Assembly: GCA_032718565.1 (NCBI GenBank)
Contig: JAVGVS010000004.1
Span: forward strand, 7,555,529-7,619,528
DNA from: Distichodus sexfasciatus
Taxonomy: Eukaryota > Chordata > Actinopteri > Characiformes > Distichodontidae
Reading direction: 5' to 3'
Length of the DNA: 64,000 bases
The position numbers and the translations under genes were made by a program. The notes under the pieces were generated by a model that worked only from the letters and a program-made list of their open reading frames with translations, was not told the origin of the DNA and searched no databases. Positions 47,709 to 59,202 of this stretch are shown one piece after another; position 1 is the first letter of the stretch; the number at the start of each line of letters is the position of its first letter.

Positions 47709-48512
47709 TGGAAGCCCATTTCCACCACTAAAAGAAAAAAATCTGAACAAAAAAAGGTGGAAATTACGAGATAAAAAGTCATAATTATGAGATAAAAAGT
47801 CGAAATTATGAGATAAAACGTCAAAATGATGAGATAAAAAGTCATAAGTATGAGATAAAAACTCGAAATTATGAGATAAAAAACGTGAAATTATGAGATA
47901 AAAAGTCAAAATTAGGAGATAAAAACTCGAAATTATGAGATAAAAAGTCAAAATTAGGAGATAAAAAGTCGTAAGTATGAGATAAAAAGTCAAAATTACG
48001 AGATAAAAAGTCATAGGCAACTTGTGAATCTACAAGCAAATGCAGTATTTCATTTGTTGTGAAGGCATGTTTAATAGTCCTCGATGTATTTACAATCCAT
48101 TTGAATCCGAAGTCAAGCCAAAAACATTAAGTTTGCATGTGCAAGTGACGACGGCAGGTTTAGCACAACTTCCTTTCTCATAATTTCGACTTTTTATTTC
48201 GTAATTTCGACTTTTTATCTCATAATTTCAACTTTTTATCACATAATTTTGACTTTTATCTCATAATTATGACTTTTTATCTCGTAATTTTGAGTTTTTA
48301 TCTCATAATTTCAACTTTTTATCTCATAATTTCGACTTTTATCTCATAATTTCGACTTTTATCTCATAATTATGACTTTTTGTCTTGTAATTTCGAGTTT
48401 CTATCTCATAATTATGACTTTTTATCTCATAATTTCGACTTTTATCTCACAATTTCGAGTTTTTATCTCATAATTTCGAGTTTGTATCTCATAATTTCGA
48501 AATGGGCTTCCA
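47709..48512. mobile_element. 804-bp TA-flanked inverted-repeat element built from ~21-bp minisatellite arms
   Basis: TA (47707-47708), then TGGAAGCCCATTTC at the left, and GAAATGGGCTTCCA followed by TA (48513-48514) at the right. Between them are two arrays of degenerate GAGATAAAAAGTCGAAATTAT units. One (47758-48012) is on the plus strand and the other (48177-48500) is inverted. They are separated by about 165 bp of unique sequence. TA flanks suggest a Tc1/mariner-type MITE. It lies just upstream of the first PPOX coding exon, probably within intron 1. Confidence 0.75.
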
Positions 48513-48946
48513 TAGAAAAGCATTGCTACATCGGTAAAGCCAAATCTACCGGCTGAGTGTGGGACGTTTCTGAACAGAACTTCCGGCAGGCTGGAGTCAG
48601 TTATAAGGGAGTAACAGGGTGGAACAATCTGATAAAAGTACAGACATGTCTTTATCAGAAGCAAACATACACTACATATCCATTCAGAAGAGAAAACACT
48701 CACAAAATCAAACTCATTATTACTTAAATATTGTTAATAACACTATTTGAGTTTGCCTATATGTCTGCAGTGTCAGATTAGAAGTATAAAATAAAAATGA
48801 AGCAAAAAGGAGAATTTATTCCTTATTTATGTTTTACACTCTTACCTGCTCTGGATTTTATTTGTTAGCAACGTATAAAGTTAAACAGAAAATTTATTTA
48901 CATTTTTTAAAGCTATTTCATGTATATGTTCCAGGTTTGCTTTTCA

Positions 48947-49178
48947 TTTAAATGTCTGGCTGAGCTCTGGAACAACATATGTCAAAAGACATTTGAGCTG
49001 CTTTTTGTGATTTGATATGAATGTAAGTGATGGTGGTAAATCAGCATATGACATTGTCTCATATCGACTGCCGGCTCCTGAATTAAATCTAACTGGACTC
49101 GTATCGTTGCAGACTTTGTGATCTCGGCAGACGTGAAATTGTTGTCCACTGAATCGATATAACACCACATCGTGACAT
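48947..49178 (+). repeat. TAGGGGTGTAA-family MITE, right two-thirds, upstream of PPOX coding region
   Basis: The first 100 bases equal 46573-46672. It then continues with GCATATGACATTGTCTCATA, GGCTCCTGAATTAAATCTAA and ATCGATATAACACCACATCG. Probably within PPOX intron 1. Confidence 0.65.
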
Positions 49179-49374
49179 AACGCTTTAAACCCGTGGGAAA
49201 GTCAGTCAAAATTAGGCAGGACGTTGCCTTTAACGCTGTAATTCAGGTAGAAATTCCACAATAATGAAGAGAAAACTTGCTCAACTACCATTCTGACGGC
49301 AAACGGAGAGGCCACGATACCAATCGCAGATTTTATTTAAGAGTCACAGAAAATGCAAAACAAAGTAAACATAC

Positions 49375-49560
49375 TTGCTTTAAAGAGTGAAGTTGTGCAG
49401 CACGCCACCGGCTCTCCCCCAGTCAGTCACATAACCGTCAGCCAGGTGCCTTCACGCATGGAGAGGCGCCACTACAGAACCACTTCCGGGATGCAGTGAC
49501 GCCTAGAGGACGCACTTGAGCGACAACAACATACGAAGCTTTCGCACCTAAAAGAGCTCA
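49375..49560 (-). promoter_or_regulatory. Probable PPOX promoter and non-coding first exon
   Basis: Coding exon 1 of PPOX is preceded by an acceptor-like sequence just upstream of the ATG at 47257, so a separate upstream leader exon is expected, as in mammalian PPOX. The block at 49375-49560 is GC-richer than its surroundings. On the minus strand it holds an ETS-type CGGAAGTGG (near 49482-49490) and ends in a usable donor, CAA|GTATGT, at 49375/49374. No TATA box is obvious, which suits a housekeeping promoter. The exact start site is inferred, not seen. Confidence 0.4.
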
Positions 49561-49949
49561 GTAGCGTCAAAGCTAGCGAATTACCTCTTCCAGTGTTTTA
49601 TTGTGGGGGGAAAATAAACATATATATTGGGATTTAGTAAACGGATAAAATAACACATACAGAATTTACCTTCATGCAGCGACAAGAATTGAAATAAGAG
49701 ATCAGAATCTTCTGTGTGTTGTAATTTAGCATGTAGCTTCCTTAACACCAAAGCATTTTTACCTCGCTCGTGAGCTCCCCCTATCGGACACCAGGGTACT
49801 GCAGGTCAGTGTCGATACAATGGCAGGAACACAGCTTCTTCTTCTGAAGTCATTTTATCATCGAAGATTCATTAGTGCCACCTATTGAACAGCGGTCAAT
49901 TCAACTTCATAAATCTTTTTGTACAAGGTGCCAAAATATACTATACATG

Positions 49950-50697
49950 CAGTGTTGGGGAGTAACGGAATACATGTACCGGCGTTACGTATTTAGAATA
50001 CAAAATATGAGTAACTGTATTCCGTTACAGTTACCGTTTAAATAGGTGATAATTAGAATACAGTTACTTTGCTGAAATAAATGGATTACACGGCGGTCTT
50101 TTCCTGTTTCACATGTTAGGCTATCCCCTCTCTATCCCCTCTCTAATTTTGGTAATTCCACACAAAACACGCAATAAGAGGCTCTAATGTTAGCGTCCTG
50201 TTAATGTTGGTGGCGTCAGTTACACAATGGACCCGGAGCCAGCACAACAGAGCCAGCAGTGCCCGGGCAGGAATGCATTTCTTACTCGGAAATTTCGACA
50301 CCACTTCACATTTAAAGAAGAAAGGGATGGGCGAAATCTGACTGTGCAATGCAAACTCTGTTTGTCAGCAACCAAGCTGCTCTCAGCGTCAAAAGACTCC
50401 ACCTCCAACCTAAAGAAACATCTGGAAAAACTAACGTTAGCCTACTGCAGTATATTGTCTATTCAGGGAGATTTGGGCTTAACAGCCAATTGGTAGAGAA
50501 AAACAAACAAGAATTTGCAGGATGTGATTGCTACATTCATAGTTGTAAAAAGCATGACAATATATGAAGTAATCCAAAGTATTCAGAATACGTTATTCAT
50601 ATTGAGTAACTTAACGGAATATGTTACAAACTACATTTTGGGGCATATTCTGTAATCTGTAGTGGAATACATTTTAAAAGTAACCTTCCCAACACTG
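49950..50697 (+). mobile_element. hAT deletion derivative with BED finger and perfect 8-bp target duplication
   Basis: Starts CAGTGTTGGGGAGTAAC and ends in the complementary CTTCCCAACACTG. It is flanked on both sides by TATACATG (49942-49949 and 50698-50705), exactly the 8-bp duplication made by hAT transposases. An internal frame at 50227-50496 (MDPEPAQQSQ...) encodes a BED-type finger: RHHFTFKEERDGRNLTVQCK, LC, then STSNLKKHLEK. The catalytic domain and dimerisation region are absent, so the 748-bp unit is non-autonomous. Confidence 0.88.
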
Positions 50698-50705
50698 TAT
50701 ACATG

Positions 50706-52349
50706 TAGACACACATTCTACAATATTAATACAAAAATAGGGGCAACCAAACACATTTTTTACTGTCTATTTTAATTTGTCCATCGTTAGGGATTGCACG
50801 AAGTACCGGTCGACCGATCATCAGTGCCGATATTTAGCATCAGTATCGGTTTTTTAATCAATACGCCAGGGTAATAAATACATTTTTAAAAATTGCTACT
50901 TTGACTCCGATGCAGGCCCATGCATCACCACCAACACAACTTGGTGCTGCTAAATTGGGAGTGTTAACTGAGAAAATACTTTTTAGTTATTTTTTAAATG
51001 TATAAAACTTAAGGTTTATTTACTAATTAATTGTTTCTTTGTGTGTTTACTTGTTTGACTTTCCTTTTTAAATTGGGAGCTCCCTGCACTATTGTTAAGA
51101 CCATTACACATACATTTTGATCCCGCCTTTTATCTTAGAGCAGTTTTTGCGTTAATTTTAAATTTACATTAATTTTACAGCGGGCCTCTTTGATTATTAA
51201 TAATCAGCATTGTCATTGGGTCTGAGAATATATGAGAAAACATATTAGGAGAACCCCCCAAAAAGCAAAAATAGGAAACGACCCAAGAAGGTCTGTGCAA
51301 TGCTGTAAATGTAGTATGAACCAATTTAATCCAATTCAGGTAAGTGTTTTGATTAATAGTAAATGAAAACCAATTGAGAAATTTGGCTAATTTTCTTGTT
51401 GCTCATTTTACTAATTAGAGGTATAGTAATGGCTTTCATTTTCATTCCACAGAGAAATTACACCAGAAAAGGAAACAGACACTTAAGGCAGACACTGCTA
51501 AATGTGTCAAAGTTACTGACATGTTTGCTTTTACTGTGGATTGTAAATCTCTCTGGACTGTGCAATTTTATTGTATTAATAAATGCCAAGTTTGGAAGCA
51601 TTTAATGTATCTGCAATTCCTATTTACTAATTACATGGCTTTGTTTTAAGAGGTAGGAGTTGGTATACATATAAAAGGAAGCACAAAGATGGGGGCTGCG
51701 TGAGATTGTATGTGGTGGGCCTGTCTGGGCCAAAATGCCAAGATCAAATTTTTGTTCCAGTCGGGTCCTGGTCAGAGGTAAGCTGATTATATGTTTTATA
51801 AGTGGGCCTAATGTGAAAGAATAACTAGAAAATGTGTGTAGTTTTAAAAGATGTTTCAGTTTCTTTGTGAGAGCAGTTACTGTTGTTCATATTAATATTA
51901 AATGTGAACAAGTTTAAAGACCATTTGAAAACAAGAACAAATGGTTTCAAGCCTATAAATCACATGATACAGCTCATTTCAGCCTCTAGAGGGCAGCATG
52001 TGATTTATAGTTAGATTTTGGTTGTAACATCAGATTTTTTGAAGTGTGTGAGAGGAGAGACAGAGAAACAAAAAAGGGAGAGAGAGGGAGGTTAGTTTTG
52101 GAGAAAAAACAGCACTTACACAAACACACACATACTGAAAGCTTTACATACGACTTGCACAATAAGAATTTAGTAAATCACACAAAACAGATGTGATGTA
52201 TTTAATTTTCCTTTATTTGTTCAATTTGTTAGTCAGGTGTGTTCCCCTTTTCAGTTTCACTTTCTCCAGAAACTTTCTGTTTCAGATGTGATCATGCTGT
52301 CTTCATTCTGCACTTCCCAAAAATCACACTTTCACCATGCTCTGGTAGA
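50706..52349. other. Non-coding stretch, nothing firm
   Basis: AT-rich. 50800-50880 has hAT-like CCGATATTTAGCATCAGTATCGG motifs split over a short segment. No supported frame. Confidence 0.4.
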
Positions 52350-52790
52350 TCATGATTTAATTTCATATCGATTCAAAGGACAATTGCCGATATCACAAAG
52401 TCTGCTATCATACAATTTTCATTCAATTAACTTCAGGAGGCAGCGATAGATATGAGACAATATCATATGCTTTCATTCATATCAAATCTCAAAACGATAC
52501 TAAATTCACCCTTGCAAATTTTATTACTTGTGCAAAACGTTATCTAATTAGGTTTTCTTCAATTCTACAGTTGTATAATATTATAGTATTGAAATGTCTT
52601 TCTTAAGAGCAAATTTAAGAAAAAAATGAATGAGGCCAAATCTTTTCTTTTTAATTAAAAAATACCTCCTGTTCATTATAAAGTGACACACAAATATCTG
52701 TGTAATGTTTGTTCAACGTTTTCATTTTGGATCAATGCTATGGTCTTGTTAATGATTGAATCAATGTATCGTTGGAGATCGTCCCGTCCC
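52350..52790 (-). repeat. TAGGGGTGTAA-family MITE, minus-strand copy
   Basis: TGATTTAATTTCATATCGAT, GCCGATATCACAAAGTCTGC, GATATGAGACAATATCATAT, and later ATTTTGGATCAATGCTATGG and TGAATCAATGTATCGTTGG. The middle is diverged. Confidence 0.5.
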
Positions 52791-52920
52791 AACCCAGCAC
52801 ATATCATCCTTCTCTGCGTATATTTTTATTACTTTTTGCGACAAACACATGTTCATGTGTGTAACTCATGTCTTTTGAGTAAAACAAGTTCCCATAGGCC
52901 ATTCCGGCGAGGCCACTGGT

Positions 52921-53210
52921 CATGGGGTGCAGGTCACTGCAGTGCGAGGTCGATGTTGTGACCTCCTGGGGTTGAGTGCAGGCAGAGAGTGAGTGCTGGC
53001 TGGGCGGGAGGCGGAGCAGGGGCCAGGGCGATGAGAGTAGGTGGAGCTATTGCACCTGTCCTCCCATCTGACCCGGTTCCGGAGCCGACCGGGAGCAGGA
53101 GACCTGGGTGCCTTGTACAGGTAAACTTCATAATGCACCAGGGGGCTGCTAGGAGGCAGAATCTTCACGTTTTTTGGGAGGTGAAGCTCAACATCGACGG
53201 TGACTCGTCC
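52921..53210 (-). CDS. Candidate coding exon with stop, unassigned
   Basis: The acceptor GTTCCCACAG at 53220-53211 (minus strand) is followed by a 95-codon open frame. Its start, GRVTVDVELHLPKNVKIL then PPSSPLVHYEVYLYK, has alternating hydrophobic residues suggesting beta strands of an extracellular or C2-like fold. The remainder is arginine-, proline- and serine-rich and may be either a real tail or read-through into an intron or 3' UTR. GC content is far above the surroundings. A second frame is also open over part of the block. I do not recognise the product. The first 35 codons are the best supported. Confidence 0.4.
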
Positions 53211-54960
53211 CTGTGGGAACACACACACACAACAAAATACAAATACACACTAGGGCTGACCGATATGACCTAAAATCAATATAATGATTAATTGAATTTT
53301 ACATAGATTATGGTTAATGAGTGATTACTCAGTTTCTGCGTTTTTTGTTTGTTTTTCGCTCTTAGTTCACTGACAAGGTTTGTACTGTAAACTGTTAAAC
53401 CTATGGTATTATTTCTAATGTAGGGCTCACACTGATGTAGTGACAGACTGGATGCAGCAGAATCATGTGACAACACACATGCTAGTATAATTTTGAGAGG
53501 GTACATGAACTCACACTGGGCAGAATGAATTAGCCGAATGATTTTTAAAGTATTAACAGAATTTTAAATATAATCAAAGTAATCGTCAACAATATGACAA
53601 TTAGACGTTCTAAAGGATTCGATTAACGTTTGAGTAATTGAGTATACAAGTACTTATATACTCTGCCAATCTACTAAACATCTGTTTTATCATGTCATCA
53701 TCAAAAATATGGTCAGTGGAAGGTTTTTTTTAAAGTGATTTTGAAAAAGCAACAGGGCTCATTCACCAACATTTTCTGATTTTCTTAAAATTCCTCTAAA
53801 AAAGTTACCATTTAAATATCATTTATATTATACAAATGTAGAACTGAAGATAACCCACTAAGCTAATGTTCTGCACAAACACATACAGAACAACATGGTC
53901 TTCACCATTTGAGGGTTCTGTTTTACCTAAGAACAAATCTCAAATAAGAAAACATTGGTGAATAAAAGAATTTGAGTTTTAAGCATAGGTTTTCTGAAGA
54001 ACGATTGCTGAATGAGGCCCAGTGTGATTTGATGTCATGTTGAGTGGAGACTACATTTCCCATTCCAAAAGCTCAAAGATTCACATTATTAACCTCACCG
54101 TCCCACTGCCTGTCCTTAAACTTGAGGTCCCACGCAACTTCCAACATCAGACAATATCCCAAACCTGGTGGGCCCCTTGAGTGGGTGGGACTCTGGACAG
54201 CGAGTTTTGTTTTCAAGGCTTTCATGTGCGCTAATTTCCATCAGAATTGCCTGGAAGTAAAACTGCTGCAAAGGACAAACTCATTAATAACCTCAACCAT
54301 GCCTCACTCACAGCAAATCTACACAGACGAAAAGTCAGAGCCCAATTACACCATGTATAACTATATAATATTTGCAGTACTGTTAATGGTATTGAGGATA
54401 AATGTCAAGTCAAAGTGTGGGGAAATACAAAAATTCTCAAAATGTTACTAGATAAAATTATACAGCCTTCAAATAGGAGTCTTTTAACTTACTCTCTGAC
54501 TTTTGTTAGTCTCAGGTAAATACAGCTCTGAGAAGCAACTTAAATATTTACCTTTAAGCATTTACAGGGGTATCAGCAATTACGTCATTGTTAAACTTGG
54601 TCCTGCCCGTTAAGGAGCTGCTCCAATTATGCAACAGAATGCTTTCGTTTGTCTGACTTCAAATCTTGCCTTCTGCTTAATCTCCCTATTTCTTTCACTA
54701 CAGCTATAGATGGAACAGCCAATGGCAGCACATTTCCTCAAATCTGTCTGCCATGGTTCCACTAAGTGTTCAGCCAATGACGAGGAAGCAACAACTCCCA
54801 TCATGCCCAGATTGGGCGTTCCACATGTTTCACCCTCTCATCTCCTCACCTTTTCACTCCCTCAACCTCTCACTGGTCCACCCTCTCGCTCCCTCTCACA
54901 TCGTCACCCCCAGGTTAATAAAATAGCTGCACAAATTTAGTGCCTGGGAAAACTGCATTA
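53211..54960. other. Non-coding stretch upstream of the 53.2 kb exon
   Basis: Would be intronic if the minus-strand exon at 52921-53210 is real. A GGGCTGACCGATATG terminus at 53254 suggests a MITE end. The frames at 54044-54451 (plus) and 54610-54804 (minus) lack splice context and domains. Confidence 0.35.
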
Positions 54961-55020
54961 TGAAACAGCTGGAAAACAGCTTGGCTATGGATTTAGGTCA
55001 GCAAGAGAGAGAGAATAAGA

Positions 55021-55029
55021 GAGAGACAG

Positions 55030-55074
<45 letters not shown>
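55021..55074 (+). repeat. (AG)n microsatellite
   Basis: An uninterrupted AG run of about 18 repeats follows a short imperfect GA stretch. Confidence 0.85.
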
Positions 55075-55078
<4 letters not shown>

Positions 55079-56471
55079 GTCGTCCAGTACTGGCGGATGT
55101 GGTATATGTAGTGTGTGTGGTAGATGCAGGATGTTTTATTCCTCACATATTCTGTTAACTCTAATATAAATGGTCTCTGTGCTGGAATTTCTGGAGCGTG
55201 ATGTGAGCTTATAGAGCTTATAGAGCTGGAGTCGATCCTCAGTCCCGTTCTGACCCTGAGCATCACAACAGGTTTCCATGGAAACCACAACCCCCAAGTC
55301 TTGCATTTAGCGTGAGAGAGATGAAATGCAGATGGAACATAGCAGCAGAAAACTGAAAACATGAGCTAAAAATACAATGCTCAATTTAATGCAACATCAT
55401 GTGTTTTGTTAAACTTTTATGAAAAGATGTCATCCAGCATTCAAGCGCTCACATTCCCAGTGTGACAGGATGAAAATCTTCTGACTGGTTCATTATATCA
55501 TTAATATGAATTTTAGTACATTTGCTTGGCCGTACAAAACGGCAGTAAAGTGGGACATGACCTAATCTAATCCCCAAGCCTCACCGCTTTGCCCTATTCT
55601 TTTTGCTATTTATTTCTTAATATTTAATTTATATCCAAATTGTGTAGCGTTGGCGATTTGGTGCCTGTGTCTGTGTGAAATATGGGTCTTTTGAACATTT
55701 GTTGTAACTTATAATATCCTATAAAGATAACTGCTATTGAATCTGGTCATAAATAGACCTTTAACATTAACATTCACTTTTAAAGTTGCCATGCATTGCT
55801 AAAATGAAAATATAATGATTTTTGATAAATGTCATTTTATAAGGTATTGTAGCTGCACATTTAAGTTGTGGTGGACAACATAATAATCACTTTGTTGCAC
55901 ATTTTAATCGTGACACAGTGGAAGAATTGTGAAAACTGGTCAACAAGTTTACAGATCCCTTTTTTGTATAATCCCTTTCATCTATTATAACTCCATCTAG
56001 TTGTTTTAAAAATTAAAAATTAAAATCTTACCTTCTCCCAGACATGGTGGCATGCAAATTTACTCATTGTAAGTTTCTTCATGTTTTCCTGAATTTCTCC
56101 TTAATCTGTCCCAATCTAAGTAGTGATAGGATTCCTTTCCTAAATGACTGAATAAAGACTGGGCTCACTCATTCCTCCCCAGAGTGTTCAGAGGCAGGTG
56201 TGTGTTTGTATGTCCCATATAAGAAAATTGTGTTCTTAAGTCCACTGCAACCCAGTATGTTTTCTTATATGATTATGAAATAAGACTTGTGTTTGTGGTG
56301 TCTTATGTTGATCATGAAAGCTTAATGAATCATATTTTATTTTAATAGATGTTTACCATGCTGGGTATATGAGTATGTTTATCTTGTTGTAGTGTGTTGT
56401 ATCAGTGTATCGTTGAGTGTTGCATTTGTGTGTGATATGTGTGAAGGTCGGGCCCTTGCTGTCTGCTGCAG
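55075..56471. other. Non-coding stretch, nothing recognised
   Basis: AT-rich with no supported feature. The frame at 54985-55362 (minus) is driven by the AG microsatellite. Confidence 0.45.
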
Positions 56472-56514
56472 CCGTCTCTCCCTCTCCCTCTCCCCCTCCC
56501 CCTCCCCCTCCTCA
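56472..56514 (+). repeat. CT-rich (CCCTCT/CCCTCC)n simple repeat
   Basis: TCTCCCTCTCCCTCTCCCCC followed by three CCTCCC units. On the opposite strand this is a G-rich run of the kind that can form quadruplexes. Confidence 0.7.
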
Positions 56515-57132
56515 CATACACGTCCTCACACTTACACAGTTTCACTAGTGCAGTTGCCATGACGCCCGTTTAGGAATGAGGTAATTCGATTTGGAAAAAT
56601 GTGGTAATGAGAGAGAGAGTTTGTGGTCTAGTCATGGTTTGTGCTCTACATGTAATGTGTGTGTTTGTGTGTTTCTGACCTAGAATATTTTTGGGGACAA
56701 ATATCAGACTCTGCACATGCAGATTGGGGGTGGACCCATCTTTGGGGAGGAAAAATAGCGTCCCTATTTGGAATTTTGAAAGAATGTCAGAAAAATAAAA
56801 GAGCAGGAAAGTTACTTTTTCATTAATGGGTTAGATTTAGGTTTTATTTCACCTTTTATTACAGTCCATAATATGTATGAAATGTCAACAACAGTAGAGT
56901 GAAGTAAACATGTGTGCATGTATTTGTGTATACGTCTGTGTATGAGCTCACACACTTCAAAAGCCTTCGTCTCTGCATTCTGAGCTTGAAATCTATTGAA
57001 AATGCTAATGTAGGTTCCGAGACAGGGGTCCTTCAAGGCCAGCATCATACAATGAGTGAAAAGCAGAGGCAAAACAAAACAGAAACCAAGAAAGAAAGGA
57101 AGGAAGACAGTATCTTTACCGAAGGAAAGAGG

Positions 57133-57138
57133 TAAATA

Positions 57139-57182
<44 letters not shown>

Positions 57183-57333
57183 AGGAAAGAAAGAAAGAAA
57201 ACAAGGAAGGAAAGAAAATAGAAAGAAAAGAATGAATGAAGGAGGAAAGGAGGGAAGAAAGAAAGTAAGGAAGGATGGATGGAAGAAAGGAAGGACAGAG
57301 GTAAAGAAGAAAGAAATGAAAGCGGAAAAGAAC

Positions 57334-57378
<45 letters not shown>
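57133..57378 (+). repeat. (GAAA)n microsatellite block
   Basis: Perfect GAAA runs at about 57138-57181 and 57336-57376 with imperfect GGAA/GAAA between. It accounts for the long Phe/Ser/Leu-only frames on the minus strand, which are not genes. Confidence 0.85.
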
Positions 57379-58297
57379 GCTTATTAAGTGCATTAATAAG
57401 TGGATATCCATGTCTTGCTCTCTCTCTCAAGCACAGTATTTGTGTAAAAAGTAACCACAAAGAGGTTTCATACTATAGGCAAAGTTACTATTCTAAATAG
57501 TGACATCACAGCAAAAGAGAAGTCACCTGTTTAACGAACACCTAAATATTGTTGCGCTTAAAGCCCATAAAGAGCATGAGTAGTGTGACTCGTTTAATCT
57601 GGTCTTGAACCTGTGTAGAAGTGAAAGAAGACACATTCTCTCAGGAGGCTCATCCAGAGGGACAACTGCAGTTTGATGGTGGGTCAAGTTTATGGAAAGC
57701 AGGCATACTGCAGTTATGTTTAGTTAGGGCTACCAATATGAGAGTTTTGTGGCTATATCAGTAGATTGTGAGGAAGTTTGTCTGTGTGTCCCAGTGCACA
57801 AGTGCAGGAAATGAGGCAGGAATCAAAAGCCATGCACTGCTAGATCTGCCGGGGACAAAAAGAGAGAGAAAAAGAAGGATTGAGAAAGAGAAAGACAGAT
57901 AGCAGGAGAAAGCAGGTTGGAGCAGGAAAACACAGGGACCAGGCTGTTCATGTTAAAAAGGTTTTATTTCAACAAGTGTCTGAATTTTTTTCCGGTTTGG
58001 AAATTCCCAAAAAAGTACAAAATAAAAACAAGTACATCAAAGGATTAGAAATCACATCAATGAAAACGAAGACACACCGTGTTTTTTTTCTCTTTATATC
58101 AATCCGAGCATTTTTTTAATCATATATTTATACATACTCACTGGAATTAGTCAGACAAACATCAAAAACCTCTCAGTAGTGACTCTTTTTTCTCTTTTAA
58201 TGACAATGTTTTATACTTTAAACCCCATATATGTATTTATTTTTTTCCTTTTTACAAAAAAACACCAACGCATGCCATAAATCAGTTAGGCAGGGGA

Positions 58298-58320
58298 AGG
58301 TGTGTGTGTGTATGTGTGTG

Positions 58321-58358
<38 letters not shown>
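58298..58358 (+). repeat. (GT)n microsatellite
   Basis: GT run with a few interruptions (TATGTG, GCGTG). It lies in the putative 3' UTR of the gene ending at 58581. Confidence 0.85.
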
Positions 58359-58359
<1 letters not shown>

Positions 58360-58580
58360 ACGCGCACAAAAATGCCATCAAAGACAGGACGACAGGGCAA
58401 ACATGTAAGAAGGGGGCGGGGTGATTGGGGTGGGACCACAAGGTGGAGTCTGATTGGATGTAAGGGTCAGGGGGTGGGGAATAACGACTCTGGTGGGCAT
58501 GGTGTTGTTGGTGTGTGTGGTGCACTGGGTGGACGTGGAGGTGGATCTGTGACTCCTTTATTTTTCATCTGGTTTTTGTT

Positions 58581-58748
58581 CTACATCATGTTGTTCTGCA
58601 GCGAGTTTACCTCCGAGTTCTCATCCCCCAGCATCTTGTGGTTCTCGTGTTTGGGGGTGAGCGAGTTCTGGATGTTCAGGGCCTCGTCCTCCTTCGGGGG
58701 CGGTGCTTTCACGGGCTCCTCCAGCTTGTTCTGGGCGTTAGGGTCGTC
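58581..58748 (-). CDS. Terminal coding exon of an unassigned gene
   Basis: On the minus strand a good acceptor (TTCTTCTGCAG) at 58750-58749 opens a 55-residue reading frame ending in TAG. The frame begins DDPNAQNKLEEPVKAPPPKE and ends SEVNSLQNNMM. Third codon positions are strongly G/C while the flanks are AT-rich, which is typical of a real exon. The peptide is acidic, proline- and asparagine-rich and lacks hydrophobic segments, so it looks like a disordered cytoplasmic tail. The downstream sequence to about 57960 would be a 3' UTR containing a long GT repeat (58300-58358) and ending at an AATAAA on the minus strand near 57963-57968. I do not recognise the family and assign no function. Confidence 0.6.
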   Translation of the reverse strand, partial: DDPNAQNKLEEPVKAPPPKEDEALNIQNSLTPKHENHKMLGDENSEVNSLQNNMM

Positions 58749-59000
58749 CTGCAGAAGAACCAGCACTGTTAGAAACCTGGTAGCCATTATAATGATCAGA
58801 AGTGTGAACGTCTACACTGTAAGTCCCAAACAGAAAGGTTTTGTTGACAGACTTTCTGAATTCTTTTACTGCTGCATTTAGAATTAAAATTGCCCACAAG
58901 CTTCACTGCTATACGTAATTATACTGAATTAATGGACAACAATTTGTGCTACAATTTTCATTTAAACAGTAAATTATATTTGAATGAGTGAATGAATGTT

Positions 59001-59202
59001 CATTTGTCATTGAACACACCATAGCACAGCTCACGGTGCACCACAACGAAAAGTGACTTCTGTATTTGACCCATTCCTGAAGGAGCGAGCAGTGTTTGCA
59101 GACAGTACGTTGCTCATGAGCACCTTTATTGGCTCGGGACTTAAACCGGCGACCCACCGATCACAGGGCCAACTCCCTAACTGTTACGCTACCAACTGCC
59201 CC
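59001..59202 (-). repeat. tRNA-derived SINE, near full length
   Basis: Plus-strand reading: CATTTGTCATTGAACACACC (tail), GTATTTGACCCATTCCTGAA (body), CCAACTCCCTAACTGTTACG then CTACCAACTGCCCC (tRNA-like head). It lies in sequence upstream of the unassigned terminal exon at 58581-58748, so possibly intronic. Confidence 0.65.

Noticed and set aside
47604..48020. 138-residue minus-strand open frame with repeating FYLIILT-type units
   Set aside because: It is translation of the 21-bp minisatellite arm; the repeat length fixes the frame but there is no start or splice context.
56812..57411. 199-residue minus-strand open frame
   Set aside because: It is the complement of GAAA microsatellites and encodes almost only Phe, Ser and Leu. 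No splice sites or domain.
58231..58881. 216-residue plus-strand open frame
   Set aside because: It is the antisense of the better supported minus-strand exon at 58581-58748 and crosses a GT microsatellite.
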